Positions 24,705-32,288 of a stretch of 64,000 nucleotides of DNA are shown one piece after another. Source of the DNA: Duganella phyllosphaerae (lineage in GTDB: Bacteria; Pseudomonadota; Gammaproteobacteria; Burkholderiales; Burkholderiaceae_D). Each line of letters opens with the position of its first letter. The first letter of the stretch is position 1. A program made the translations under genes and the position numbers. The stretch spans positions 54,183 through 118,182 of the forward strand of contig NZ_LROM01000156.1 of NCBI RefSeq assembly GCF_001758785.1. The letters are read 5' to 3'. Under the pieces are notes generated by a model, which ran no database searches, was not told where the DNA came from, and worked only from the letters and a program-made list of their open reading frames with translations.

Positions 24705-24997
24705 GTTTTCCAGATCTCCATTTGCGGATTGATGCCAGGTTGTTGGCGCGAACAGTATGCCATTTGCGCCGGCGCTGTTGGTCTACAGGGGCGATGGGAA
24801 GTGTAGAGCAAAACTTCCGTTGCAGACGTTCCGCTACTCGCGGCCGGAGATCGCTGTACTGCGCACCACAATTGCCGAGATTACGGAGGCTTGACACTAC
24901 ACCGTATCGAAGCTTATGTGAGCGGCGTTACGCTGAACCTGATACCCCAACACCCAATCTGTGACATCATGCATCCCCACCCTAGAAGCCGCGCACC

Positions 24998-26929
24998 ATG
25001 CCCACCACCACGCCCCAATTTACCTTGCGCCGTTACCAGGAGCTTTTCGAACAAGCCCCGGTCAGCATCCAGATCCTGGCGCCGGACGGGCGTACCGTCC
25101 GGGTAAACAAGGCATGGGAAAACCTCTGGCAAATTCACGAAGGCACGGCCTTGCGCGACTTCGTTTTCAGCGCCGACTACAACGTGCTGAACGATCCGCA
25201 AATGCTCGAGAGCGGCATCGCGGCACTGCTTCGGCGTGCATTCGACGGCGAGTCGGTCGAGATTCCATCGGCACGCTATGACGTCAGTGCGCTCGGCGGC
25301 GAGGGGCCGGCGCGGTGGGTGACGGCGCGCGCGCATCCGATCAAGGATGGCGAGGGCAATATCGTCGAGGTGATGCTGATGCATGAAGACATCACCGAGC
25401 GGGTGGAAAGCGAGAATGCGCTGCGGCTGCGCGAAGAACGGTTCCGCTCGCTCGTGATGGCGACCTCGCAAATCGTCTGGACCAACACGCCGGATGGCCG
25501 GGTGCTCGAAGATTCGCCGTCGTGGCGCGCGTTCACGGGGCAGACCTACGACCAGTGGAAGGAATTCGGCTGGCTCGACGCCCTGCATCCCGATGACCGT
25601 GCGCCCACCGAGGCGCTGTGGCACACTTGCGTCGCGGCGCGCGCCGTGTTCGAGACCAATTACCGCATACGCTGCACCGATGGCAGCTACCGCTGGACCG
25701 CCGTCAAGGGTGTGCCCATCCTGGCGGCCGACGGTTCGGTGCGGGAATGGATCGGCGCCAACACCGATATCCACGACATGGTCATGGCCGAGCTGGCGCT
25801 GGCGCAGCGGCTCGATCGCGAGCAGCGCACCAGCGCGCTGCTTGGCAAGGTGGCGCAGGCGGCGCGCACCTTGCACAAGATCCTCTCGACCGAGGAGATC
25901 GCCAAGACGCTGGTGGCGGAAGTGCGTGACATTCTCCAGGCGCACCAGGCCATCGTCGCGCTGGCCGATGCCGGCACCGGCGTGATGGCGGTCCATGCCG
26001 TCTCGGAGTCGGCGCATTACGCGCCGACTGCGCCGGTGCCGGCGGCCGGTCGGCTGGCGGTGCCGCTGATCGACCGTGCCGGCAATCACCTGGGCATGAT
26101 CGAAGCGGTGGACAAGATCGATGGCGCTTTCACGGTCGAGGACGAGGCCATCCTGGTGCAGCTGGCATCGATCGCCGCGACCGGGTTCGAGAACGCCCGG
26201 CTCTACTGTTCATTGCAGGAGCAGGATCGTCGCAAGGATGAATTCCTGGCCATGCTGGCCCACGAGCTGCGCAATCCGCTGGCGCCGATCACCTCCGCTG
26301 CGCACCTGCTGCACCTGAAGGCCTCCGATGAAGCCCTGGTGCGCAGGTCGGGCCAGATGATCGGCCGGCAGGTGCGCCACCTGACGTCGCTGGTGGACAG
26401 TTTGCTCGACGTCTCGCGCGTGACGCACGGACTGATCGAGCTCGCGACCGCAGTGATCGACCCGATGGGCATCGTGGCTGCCGCCGTGGAGCAGTCGCAG
26501 CCGCTGATCGCGGCCCACCAGCACGTGTTGACAACCAGCGGCGACGCCGGCGGCGCGGCCATCGTCGGCGACCCGGTACGGCTGACACAAGTGCTCGTCA
26601 ATCTGCTCAACAATGCCGCGAAATATACGCCGCCTGGCGGACGTATCGAGGTCACCGTTGCGCGGCATGGCGAGGTCGTCTCGATCGACGTGCGCGACAA
26701 CGGCATCGGCATCGATGCGCAGCTGCTGCCCCAGGTTTTCGACCTGTTCGTCCAGGCCGAGCGGTCGGCCGACCGGTCCCAGGGCGGGCTGGGCATAGGC
26801 CTGGCGCTGGTGCGGGAAATCGTCGCCCTGCACGGCGGCCAGGTGGCGGCGTACAGCGCTGGCGCAGGGCAGGGCAGCACCTTCTCGCTGACGTTGAATG
26901 TTGCCGCTAGCGCCGGCGCCGTCGCATAA
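24998..26929 (+). CDS. PAS-PAS-GAF sensor histidine kinase
   Basis: A 643-residue soluble kinase. Residues about 10-135 form a first PAS domain (YQELFEQAPVSIQILAPDGR), 145-265 a second with PAC segment (RFRSLVMATSQIVWTNTPDG; YRIRCTDGSYRW), and 280-400 a GAF-like domain. HisKA follows with His422 in MLAHELRNPLAPI. The HATPase_c domain has the N box NLLNNAAKYT, then DNGIGI and GGLGIGLALV. There are no membrane segments and no receiver domain; no response regulator lies beside it, so its partner is elsewhere. The PAS and GAF domains suggest sensing a small ligand or redox state in the cytoplasm. Confidence 0.9.
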   Translation: MPTTTPQFTLRRYQELFEQAPVSIQILAPDGRTVRVNKAWENLWQIHEGTALRDFVFSADYNVLNDPQMLESGIAALLRRAFDGESVEIPSARYDVSALGGEGPARWVTARAHPIKDGEGNIVEVMLMHEDITERVESENALRLREERFRSLVMATSQIVWTNTPDGRVLEDSPSWRAFTGQTYDQWKEFGWLDALHPDDRAPTEALWHTCVAARAVFETNYRIRCTDGSYRWTAVKGVPILAADGSVREWIGANTDIHDMVMAELALAQRLDREQRTSALLGKVAQAARTLHKILSTEEIAKTLVAEVRDILQAHQAIVALADAGTGVMAVHAVSESAHYAPTAPVPAAGRLAVPLIDRAGNHLGMIEAVDKIDGAFTVEDEAILVQLASIAATGFENARLYCSLQEQDRRKDEFLAMLAHELRNPLAPITSAAHLLHLKASDEALVRRSGQMIGRQVRHLTSLVDSLLDVSRVTHGLIELATAVIDPMGIVAAAVEQSQPLIAAHQHVLTTSGDAGGAAIVGDPVRLTQVLVNLLNNAAKYTPPGGRIEVTVARHGEVVSIDVRDNGIGIDAQLLPQVFDLFVQAERSADRSQGGLGIGLALVREIVALHGGQVAAYSAGAGQGSTFSLTLNVAASAGAVA

Positions 26930-27026
26930 TGCCGCCGCCGTAGTGCGCTTGTCCGACGCGGCTGCGAGGTGTCGGCGCCGTCCACGCTCTCTCCAGATTT
27001 CGGTATACACGGAAACAAAAACTAAT

Positions 27027-27044
27027 ATATGATGATCGTCATAT
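27027..27044. promoter_or_regulatory. Operator-like imperfect palindrome, distal copy, upstream of the SDR gene
   Basis: ATATGATGATCGTCATAT: the arms pair at 16 of 18 positions. An exact copy lies 61 bp downstream. This is the layout of a TetR- or MarR-type operator pair; no such regulator is encoded next to it. Confidence 0.65.
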
Positions 27045-27076
27045 TTTAAGTGAGGCGCAGTGCATCCTCACTTTTC

Positions 27077-27106
27077 TTGACATAAAAATATGATGATCGT
27101 CATATT
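27077..27106 (+). promoter_or_regulatory. Promoter of the SDR gene with an embedded second operator copy
   Basis: A consensus -35 box TTGACA at 27077-27082 and a -10 like CATATT at 27101-27106 are about 18 bp apart. The second copy of the 18-bp palindrome occupies 27088-27105, covering the spacer and most of the -10. A protein bound there would block RNA polymerase, so repression is expected. Confidence 0.6.
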
Positions 27107-27146
27107 TCTGTGTTGACCTCAATTCATCCAATCAGAAGGAAATGTT

Positions 27147-27953
27147 ATGACGACCCCCACAGTTGTACTGGTCACCGGCGTCTCATCCGGCATCGGCCGC
27201 ACGACCGCCGAGCAATTCGCCCGGCGCGGCTGCGAGGTGTACGGCACCGTGCGCAATCTGGCCACGGCAGCGCCATTGCCGGGCGTTACCCTGGTGGCGA
27301 TGGACGTGCGCGACACCGACTCGGTGCAGCGCGCCGTGACCGACATCATCAGCCGCGCCGGCCGCATCGACGTGCTGGTCAACAACGCCGGCATGAACAT
27401 GACCGGTGCCGTGGAGGAGACCAGCATCGCGGAAGCGCACGTGATGTTCGAGACCAATGTGTTTGGCGCCATGCGCACCATCCAGGCGGTGCTGCCGCAG
27501 ATGCGCCAGCGGCGGGCGGGGCGGATCGTCAACATCAGTTCTGTGCTCGGGTTTTTGCCAGCGCCGTACATGGGATTGTATTCGGCGTCGAAACATGCGC
27601 TCGAAGGCCTTTCCGAATCGCTTGATCACGAAGTGCGCCAGTTCGGCATTCGCGTCACGCTGGTCGAGCCGGCCTATGCCAGGACCAGCCTGGAGGCCAA
27701 TTCACCGACCGCCAAGTCCCCCATCGCTGCCTACGACCGTGAGCGCACGGCGTCTGCAGCTGCGGTGGTGCGTGAAATCAACAAGGCGCCGGCGCCCGAT
27801 AGCGTGGCGGCGACCATCGTCGAGGCGGCTCTGGGTAAGTGGCAGATGCGCAAAACGCCGCCCGGTCCGGCTTCGCTGCTCAGCAAGTTGCGCCGGTTTA
27901 TGCCGGCGGGTCCGGTGGATGCGAGTTTGAGGAAGCAGTTCGGGCTGGGGTAA
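27147..27953 (+). CDS. Short-chain dehydrogenase/reductase (classical SDR)
   Basis: A 268-residue oxidoreductase. The NAD(P)-binding motif is TGVSSGIG (residues 10-17), the structural motif NNAG is present, and the catalytic pair is Tyr145 and Lys149 in YSASK. A serine lies about 13 residues before (NISSVLGF). RNLATAAPLP after the second strand hints at NADPH preference. Substrate unknown; the sequence resembles general SDRs annotated as ketoreductases. AGAAGGAA precedes ATG 27147. It is monocistronic and probably inducible through the operator pair upstream. Confidence 0.88.
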   Translation: MTTPTVVLVTGVSSGIGRTTAEQFARRGCEVYGTVRNLATAAPLPGVTLVAMDVRDTDSVQRAVTDIISRAGRIDVLVNNAGMNMTGAVEETSIAEAHVMFETNVFGAMRTIQAVLPQMRQRRAGRIVNISSVLGFLPAPYMGLYSASKHALEGLSESLDHEVRQFGIRVTLVEPAYARTSLEANSPTAKSPIAAYDRERTASAAAVVREINKAPAPDSVAATIVEAALGKWQMRKTPPGPASLLSKLRRFMPAGPVDASLRKQFGLG

Positions 27954-27990
27954 TTCGGATCCGACAAGGGGCAGCGGCGGCGCAGACCAA

Positions 27991-28004
27991 GGCCGATATC
28001 GGCC
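27991..28004. repeat. Perfect 14-bp palindrome between convergent genes
   Basis: GGCCGATATCGGCC lies in the short gap between the SDR gene and the convergent GNAT gene. There is no T run, so it is at best a weak bidirectional terminator. Confidence 0.35.
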
Positions 28005-28019
28005 GTAGATAAAAGATGA

Positions 28020-28529
28020 CTACAAAGTTTTCATCCAGACTGCCGACTCTCCATCCCCTCCAATGTGCACAAACCCCAACCCCGAAAACAACCGCTCTGA
28101 CCGCCCATTCCCCACATCGATCTCCGCGTCCAGCCTTGCCAATCCAACGCCCGGCGCAACATCGAGCACTGCCAGCAATGCCTCCCGCATCAATCCGCGT
28201 ACCCAATACGCCTTGGCCAGCAAACACCCAATCTCCGCCTGGCCTCCTGCAAAATTATGCAGGCCGACCACGCCGATCATTACGCCGTTCGACTTGAGCA
28301 CCACGCCCCATTCGATCGCCACGTCTTCAACCAGGTTGCGCTCGATGCTGGCGACTGTTTGCAGATACTCGTCGTCGATCGTGAAGGCCGGGTCCGAAGC
28401 GTAGCGCATCACCTCGGGATCGCCATAAACCGCGGTCAGGTCGGCGATATCGCCCAGTTTTACCGAGCGTAGCAGCAAACGCTTCGTCTCCAGCATCGGC
28501 AGCGAGCGGGGCAGGCGGCGCATGGTCAT
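28020..28529 (-). CDS. GNAT-family N-acetyltransferase (RimJ/RimL type)
   Basis: A 169-residue acetyltransferase: LETKRLLLRSVKLGDIADL at the start, the WGVVLKSNGVMIGVVGLH strand pair and AEIGCLLAKAYWVRGLMREAL at the acetyl-CoA region. The pyrophosphate loop is less canonical than R/Q-x-x-G-x-G/A. RimJ-like enzymes acetylate protein N-termini or antibiotics and other small amines; the target here is unknown. It overlaps the upstream SoxR-like gene by 4 bases and ends the operon. Confidence 0.8.
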   Translation of the reverse strand: MTMRRLPRSLPMLETKRLLLRSVKLGDIADLTAVYGDPEVMRYASDPAFTIDDEYLQTVASIERNLVEDVAIEWGVVLKSNGVMIGVVGLHNFAGGQAEIGCLLAKAYWVRGLMREALLAVLDVAPGVGLARLDAEIDVGNGRSERLFSGLGFVHIGGDGESAVWMKTL

Positions 28530-28990
28530 TTCTCGAACGGCCGGTCCAGCAACACCGCCCCCGTCCCATTCGCACCCAGGGCATCGCCGCCATTACGCAG
28601 CGGGCATTCAGTGGTGGACAAGCATCCACAACCGATACAGCCATCGAGCTCGTCGCGCAACCGCGTCAGGCGGGCGATGCGTTCGTCGAGCTCGGCGCGA
28701 AAACTCTCGCCCAGCTTGCGCCACTCTCTGGCGCTGACGATGCGGTCTTGCGGCAGCTTTTGCAGATATGCGCTGATGGTTTCTAGCGGGATGCCGGTGC
28801 GTTGCGCCACCTTGATCACGGCGATTTGCCGCAGCACGCTGCGCCCGTAGCGGCGCTGGTTGCCTTCTGTGCGCCAGCCCTTGATCAGGCCCTTCGATTC
28901 ATAAAAATGCACGGTGGACACCGCCACGCCGCTGCGGCTGGCGACGTCGCCGACCGTCAGCTGGGTTTTTTCGGGATCGATTCGGTTCAT
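28526..28990 (-). CDS. soxR: SoxR-like MerR-family redox-sensing regulator
   Basis: A 154-residue regulator. Residues 10-80 form the MerR winged helix (LTVGDVASRSGVAVSTVHFY, then GNQRRYGRSVLRQIAVI), followed by a dimerisation helix. The C-terminal cluster motif C118-x2-C121-x-C123-x5-C129 (CIGCGCLSTTEC) is that of SoxR [2Fe-2S] proteins, which sense redox-cycling compounds. ATG 28990 overlaps the stop of the upstream transporter gene (ATGA), so here it is co-transcribed with sulfur transport genes, not divergent from soxS. GGGAGG lies 9-14 bases upstream. Confidence 0.88.
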   Translation of the reverse strand: MNRIDPEKTQLTVGDVASRSGVAVSTVHFYESKGLIKGWRTEGNQRRYGRSVLRQIAVIKVAQRTGIPLETISAYLQKLPQDRIVSAREWRKLGESFRAELDERIARLTRLRDELDGCIGCGCLSTTECPLRNGGDALGANGTGAVLLDRPFEK

Positions 28991-29424
28991 CCTCCTGGCC
29001 TCCCGTTCGATTGGCGCCACCGCTCAACCACCTCGAAGACCCCCATCCCCACCAACATACTCGCCACAAACACCAGCACCTTGCCATTACCCGTGACAAG
29101 CAAGGCCAGCGCCGGCCCAGGGCACAGGCCGGCCAGCCCCCAGCCGGCGCCGAAGGCCAGCGCGCCCAGTACCAGGCGGCGGTCGATGCGGGTGGCGGTG
29201 GGCAGTTGCAGTGGCGCCCCGGTCAGCGTGCGCTGGCGCCTGGCGGCAAGCGCAAACGCCGGCAACGCGACGACGATGGCGCCGCCCATCACGAACGCCA
29301 GCGACGGGTTCCACGATCCGGCCAGGTCGAGAAAGCCCAGCACCCGCGCCGGGTCGGTCATGCCGGAGACGATCAGGCCCAGTCCGAATACCAGGCCCAC
29401 CAATAGTGCAATCAGACTTTGCAT
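28987..29424 (-). CDS. YeeE/YedE-type membrane protein, second half-transporter
   Basis: A 145-residue membrane protein with about four helices, starting MQSLIALLVGLVFGLGLIVS. Motifs GLIVSGMTDPARVLGFLD and GWGLAGLCPGPAL are those of the YeeE/YedE (DUF6691) family, which carry thiosulfate or sulfane sulfur across the inner membrane, with a conserved cysteine in the second motif. It follows the first half-transporter by 10 bp. In this family two short proteins often replace the one long YeeE. Confidence 0.85.
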   Translation of the reverse strand: MQSLIALLVGLVFGLGLIVSGMTDPARVLGFLDLAGSWNPSLAFVMGGAIVVALPAFALAARRQRTLTGAPLQLPTATRIDRRLVLGALAFGAGWGLAGLCPGPALALLVTGNGKVLVFVASMLVGMGVFEVVERWRQSNGRPGG

Positions 29425-29434
29425 GGTGTGCTCC

Positions 29435-29902
29435 TCAAGCCAGCAGGTGGCGCACGACATACAGCGTGGCGAAGCCGGCCAGCATGAAGGTGGCCGTGGC
29501 CGCCATCGAGCGCGGCGCGCGGCGCGACAGGCCGCACACGCCGTGGCCGCTGGTGCAGCCGGCGCCGTAGCGGGTGCCGATGCCCACCAGCAGGCCGGCC
29601 ACGACCAGCACGGTGGTGTCCGCTTCAAGCGTAACGGCGGGCAGCGAGGCGGCCAGCCCATAAACCAGGGGCGCGATGACCAGGCCGCCGATGAAGGCGA
29701 CGCGCCAGCCAAGGTCGCCGCCGGTCGATGACCGCCTGGTGCCAGGCAAGCCGCCCAGCAGTCCGCCGAGCAAGCCGCCCAGCACACCGCTGATACCGGC
29801 GATTTTGCCATTGAATAAAATCAGCGCGGCGCAGGCCGTGCCGATCAGCAGGCCGCCGGCCAGCGCGGTCCAGGGGGCGAAGTTGATCCAGTCGATGGTC
29901 AT
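29435..29902 (-). CDS. YeeE/YedE-type membrane protein, first half-transporter
   Basis: A 155-residue membrane protein with about four helices. NGKIAGISGVLGGLLGG and YGAGCTSGHGVCGLSR are the YeeE hallmarks; the cysteines in GCTSGHGVCG line the sulfur-compound path in the family. ATG 29902 overlaps the stop of the ArsR-type gene by four bases; upstream open sequence to 30043 is inside that gene and rejected. Together with the next gene it should form one import channel for a sulfane sulfur compound. Confidence 0.87.
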   Translation of the reverse strand: MTIDWINFAPWTALAGGLLIGTACAALILFNGKIAGISGVLGGLLGGLLGGLPGTRRSSTGGDLGWRVAFIGGLVIAPLVYGLAASLPAVTLEADTTVLVVAGLLVGIGTRYGAGCTSGHGVCGLSRRAPRSMAATATFMLAGFATLYVVRHLLA

Positions 29903-30240
29903 GTCGGGCTTTCGAGGGGAGTGGGGCAATACAAGGTGTACAGCACGCGCAGGACGGCGGCCGCTTCCGCGCTCGCCAGGCGGTAATAGATCTGCTTGCC
30001 CTCGCGCCGGGTATCGACCAGTTGCTCGGCGCGCAGCACGCACAATTGCTGCGACAAGGTGGGCTGCAAGATGGCAAGCGCGTCGGCCAGTTCACTCACG
30101 CAGTACTCGCCTTGCGAGAGCTGGCAGAGCAGCAGCAGGCGGTCCGGGTTGGCCAGCGCCTTCAGCAAGGCCGAGGCACGCGCCGCTGCCGCCTGCATGG
30201 CCTGCGGATCGATAGCGGCAGGGGGGGTAATGGAGGACAC
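29899..30240 (-). CDS. ArsR-family persulfide-sensing repressor (BigR/SqrR-like)
   Basis: A 113-residue winged-helix repressor with a GTG start at 30240, preceded by GGAG. Core: ALLKALANPDRLLLLCQLSQ, then LQPTLSQQLCVLRAEQLVDT and GKQIYYRL. Cys39 and Cys105 (LYTLYC) lie 66 residues apart, the same spacing as the two redox cysteines of SqrR/BigR that form a polysulfide bridge. Two further cysteines (47 and 67) are extra. It heads the operon with the two transporter halves, so it likely relieves repression when reactive sulfur rises. Confidence 0.85.
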   Translation of the reverse strand: MSSITPPAAIDPQAMQAAAARASALLKALANPDRLLLLCQLSQGEYCVSELADALAILQPTLSQQLCVLRAEQLVDTRREGKQIYYRLASAEAAAVLRVLYTLYCPTPLESPT

Positions 30241-30254
30241 CGTGGATCTCCAGG

Positions 30255-30286
30255 AAAAACAATATATTGAATTGTATATTGTTTTT
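30255..30286. promoter_or_regulatory. Operator of the sulfur-transport operon
   Basis: AAAAACAATATA at 30255-30266 and its exact reverse complement TATATTGTTTTT at 30275-30286 are separated by 8 bp. The 12-bp perfect arms lie 15 bp upstream of the GTG start of the repressor gene, in otherwise GC-rich DNA, so they are the probable autoregulatory site of that repressor. Confidence 0.75.
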
Positions 30287-30371
30287 TCGGAGCCTGGCCC
30301 GGAACGAAAAAAAGCCGCAGCGGCGGGCGCCGCGCGGCATGAATCAGTTAAAAGGCCAGTTAAAAAATTAG

Positions 30372-32093
30372 TTAAAACTCTTCCCACTCGGTTTCGTTGG
30401 CCTTGGCGGAAGCCTTTACCGCCGACGCAGCCGGCGCCGATCTGGGCACGCTGGCCAATTGCCGCACCGGCGCTTTGCCGGCCGGCTTGACGGCCGCCAC
30501 CGGCCGCGCCATCGTGCGTACCGGTGCGACAGATGGTGACGCCGTCTCGTCGAGCTTGAACACGCTCACCGCCTGCGCCAGCTTGCCGGCCTGTTCCTGC
30601 AGGGCCGACGTGGCTGCCGCTGCCTCTTCTACCAGCGCGGCGTTCTGCTGGGTCACGGTGTCCATCGAGGTGATCGCCTGGTTGATTTGCTCGATGCCCA
30701 CTTCCTGTTCGCGGCTGGCGGCGGTGATTTCGCCGACGATGCTGGTCAGCCGCTGCACGCTGGACACCACTTCATCCATGGTCACGCCGGCGGTGCTCAC
30801 CAGCTTGTTACCGGCTTCCACTTTGTCCACCGAGTCGCCGATCAGCACCTTGATCTCCTTGGCGGCGCTGGCCGAGCGTTGCGCCAGGTTGCGCACTTCC
30901 GAGGCCACTACCGCAAAGCCGCGGCCCTGCTCGCCGGCGCGCGCCGCTTCCACCGCTGCGTTCAACGCCAGGATGTTGGTCTGGAAGGCAATGCCGTCGA
31001 TCACCGAGATGATGTCGACGATCTTGCTGGCGGAAGTGTTGATCGATTCCATTGTCTCCACCACCTGCGATACCACCTCGCCGCCGCGCACGGCCACGGC
31101 TGCGGCAGACTGCGCCAGCTGGTTGGCCTGGCGCGCGTTGTCGCCGTTCTGCTTGACGGTGGACGTCAGTTCTTCCATCGACGAGGCGGTTTCTTCCAGT
31201 GCGCTCGCTTGCTCTTCGGTGCGCGACGACAGGTCCATATTGCCGCTCGCAACCTCGGTGGTGGCGGTGGCGATTTCCTCGGTGCCGTGGCGTACTTCGC
31301 CGACGATTTTCTTGAGGTTGTCGTTCATCTCCGCCAGCGAGGCCAGCAACATGCCTATCTCGTCTTTGGTAGTGACCGTGATGCGGCTGGTCAGGTCGCC
31401 TGCGGCCACGGTGCGCGCCACTTCCACCGCGCGGTTGACGGGCACGGTGATCGAGCGCGTGATGATCACGCCGATGACGATGGCGGCCAGAGCCGCGATG
31501 CTCGACAACACCAGCGTGGCCATGATGGCGACACGGCCATGGTTGCGGGCCTCGGCGGCCGATTCCTGCATCATCTTTTCCTGCAGCGCCACCATGGCTT
31601 TGAGGGAGTCGAAGAACTTGTTCTGCGGTGGACGCAAGTCCTTGAGCACATACTGGCCAGCTTCCTCGGCCTTGCCATCGCGCAGCAGCTTGACGGCGGT
31701 ATCGCGGGCCTGGGCATAGCCGGTGCGCGCCTCCATCATGGCGGCGAACTGGCGCTTGCCATCGTCGCTGTTGATCATGGCTTTCAATTTCTCCAGCGCC
31801 TTGCCGTTGATCTGCACCGAGTCGTCGAGCTTGGCCAGCGATGTTGTCACCTCCGCCGGATCCTTGGCGCCGATGGTGGCGTTGCGGATATACCGGGCCT
31901 GGACATTGACTTCGTCCTGGATCCCCCTGGTCAGCGTCACCTTCACGTAGCGGTCTTCCAGCATGGTGTCGGTGGCGGCGTTGATGTTCTGGATGCGGCT
32001 GACAGCCACGCCGGCCACCATGAGCAGCAACAGCAGCACAATGCCGAAGCCGGCAGCGAGCCGGGTACCAATTTTCAGATTCGAGATATTCAT
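30372..32093 (-). CDS. Methyl-accepting chemotaxis protein with CheR/CheB docking tail
   Basis: A 573-residue receptor. One N-terminal membrane helix (about 10-32), a periplasmic four-helix-bundle sensor (about 35-190), a second membrane helix (about 190-212), HAMP, and a long signalling coiled coil. Its hairpin tip is IDGIAFQTNILALNAAVEAA. The flexible alanine/proline-rich linker ends in NETEWEEF, a W-x-x-F type tether for methylation enzymes, as in high-abundance receptors. It is on the same strand as the GH39 gene 195 bp upstream, at the left edge of the xyloglucan region. Ligand unknown. Confidence 0.93.
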   Translation of the reverse strand: MNISNLKIGTRLAAGFGIVLLLLLMVAGVAVSRIQNINAATDTMLEDRYVKVTLTRGIQDEVNVQARYIRNATIGAKDPAEVTTSLAKLDDSVQINGKALEKLKAMINSDDGKRQFAAMMEARTGYAQARDTAVKLLRDGKAEEAGQYVLKDLRPPQNKFFDSLKAMVALQEKMMQESAAEARNHGRVAIMATLVLSSIAALAAIVIGVIITRSITVPVNRAVEVARTVAAGDLTSRITVTTKDEIGMLLASLAEMNDNLKKIVGEVRHGTEEIATATTEVASGNMDLSSRTEEQASALEETASSMEELTSTVKQNGDNARQANQLAQSAAAVAVRGGEVVSQVVETMESINTSASKIVDIISVIDGIAFQTNILALNAAVEAARAGEQGRGFAVVASEVRNLAQRSASAAKEIKVLIGDSVDKVEAGNKLVSTAGVTMDEVVSSVQRLTSIVGEITAASREQEVGIEQINQAITSMDTVTQQNAALVEEAAAATSALQEQAGKLAQAVSVFKLDETASPSVAPVRTMARPVAAVKPAGKAPVRQLASVPRSAPAASAVKASAKANETEWEEF

Positions 32094-32288
32094 TGCGTGC
32101 GCCGTGGGGTATTGAAGCGAGTCAAATCCCGGGGGCGAGGGGAAGGGAGTGTGTCGATCGGGCGCGGGATGGGGCGCCTGGAACAGAAGTTAAGCAATGC
32201 TTGCGAGTCTAGTTAACTAATTGTTCCAGGGCAAGTAAATCCTGATGGCTGGTTGCCAGGCGTTGTAATTGCGAGAGTGTTCAGGCCG

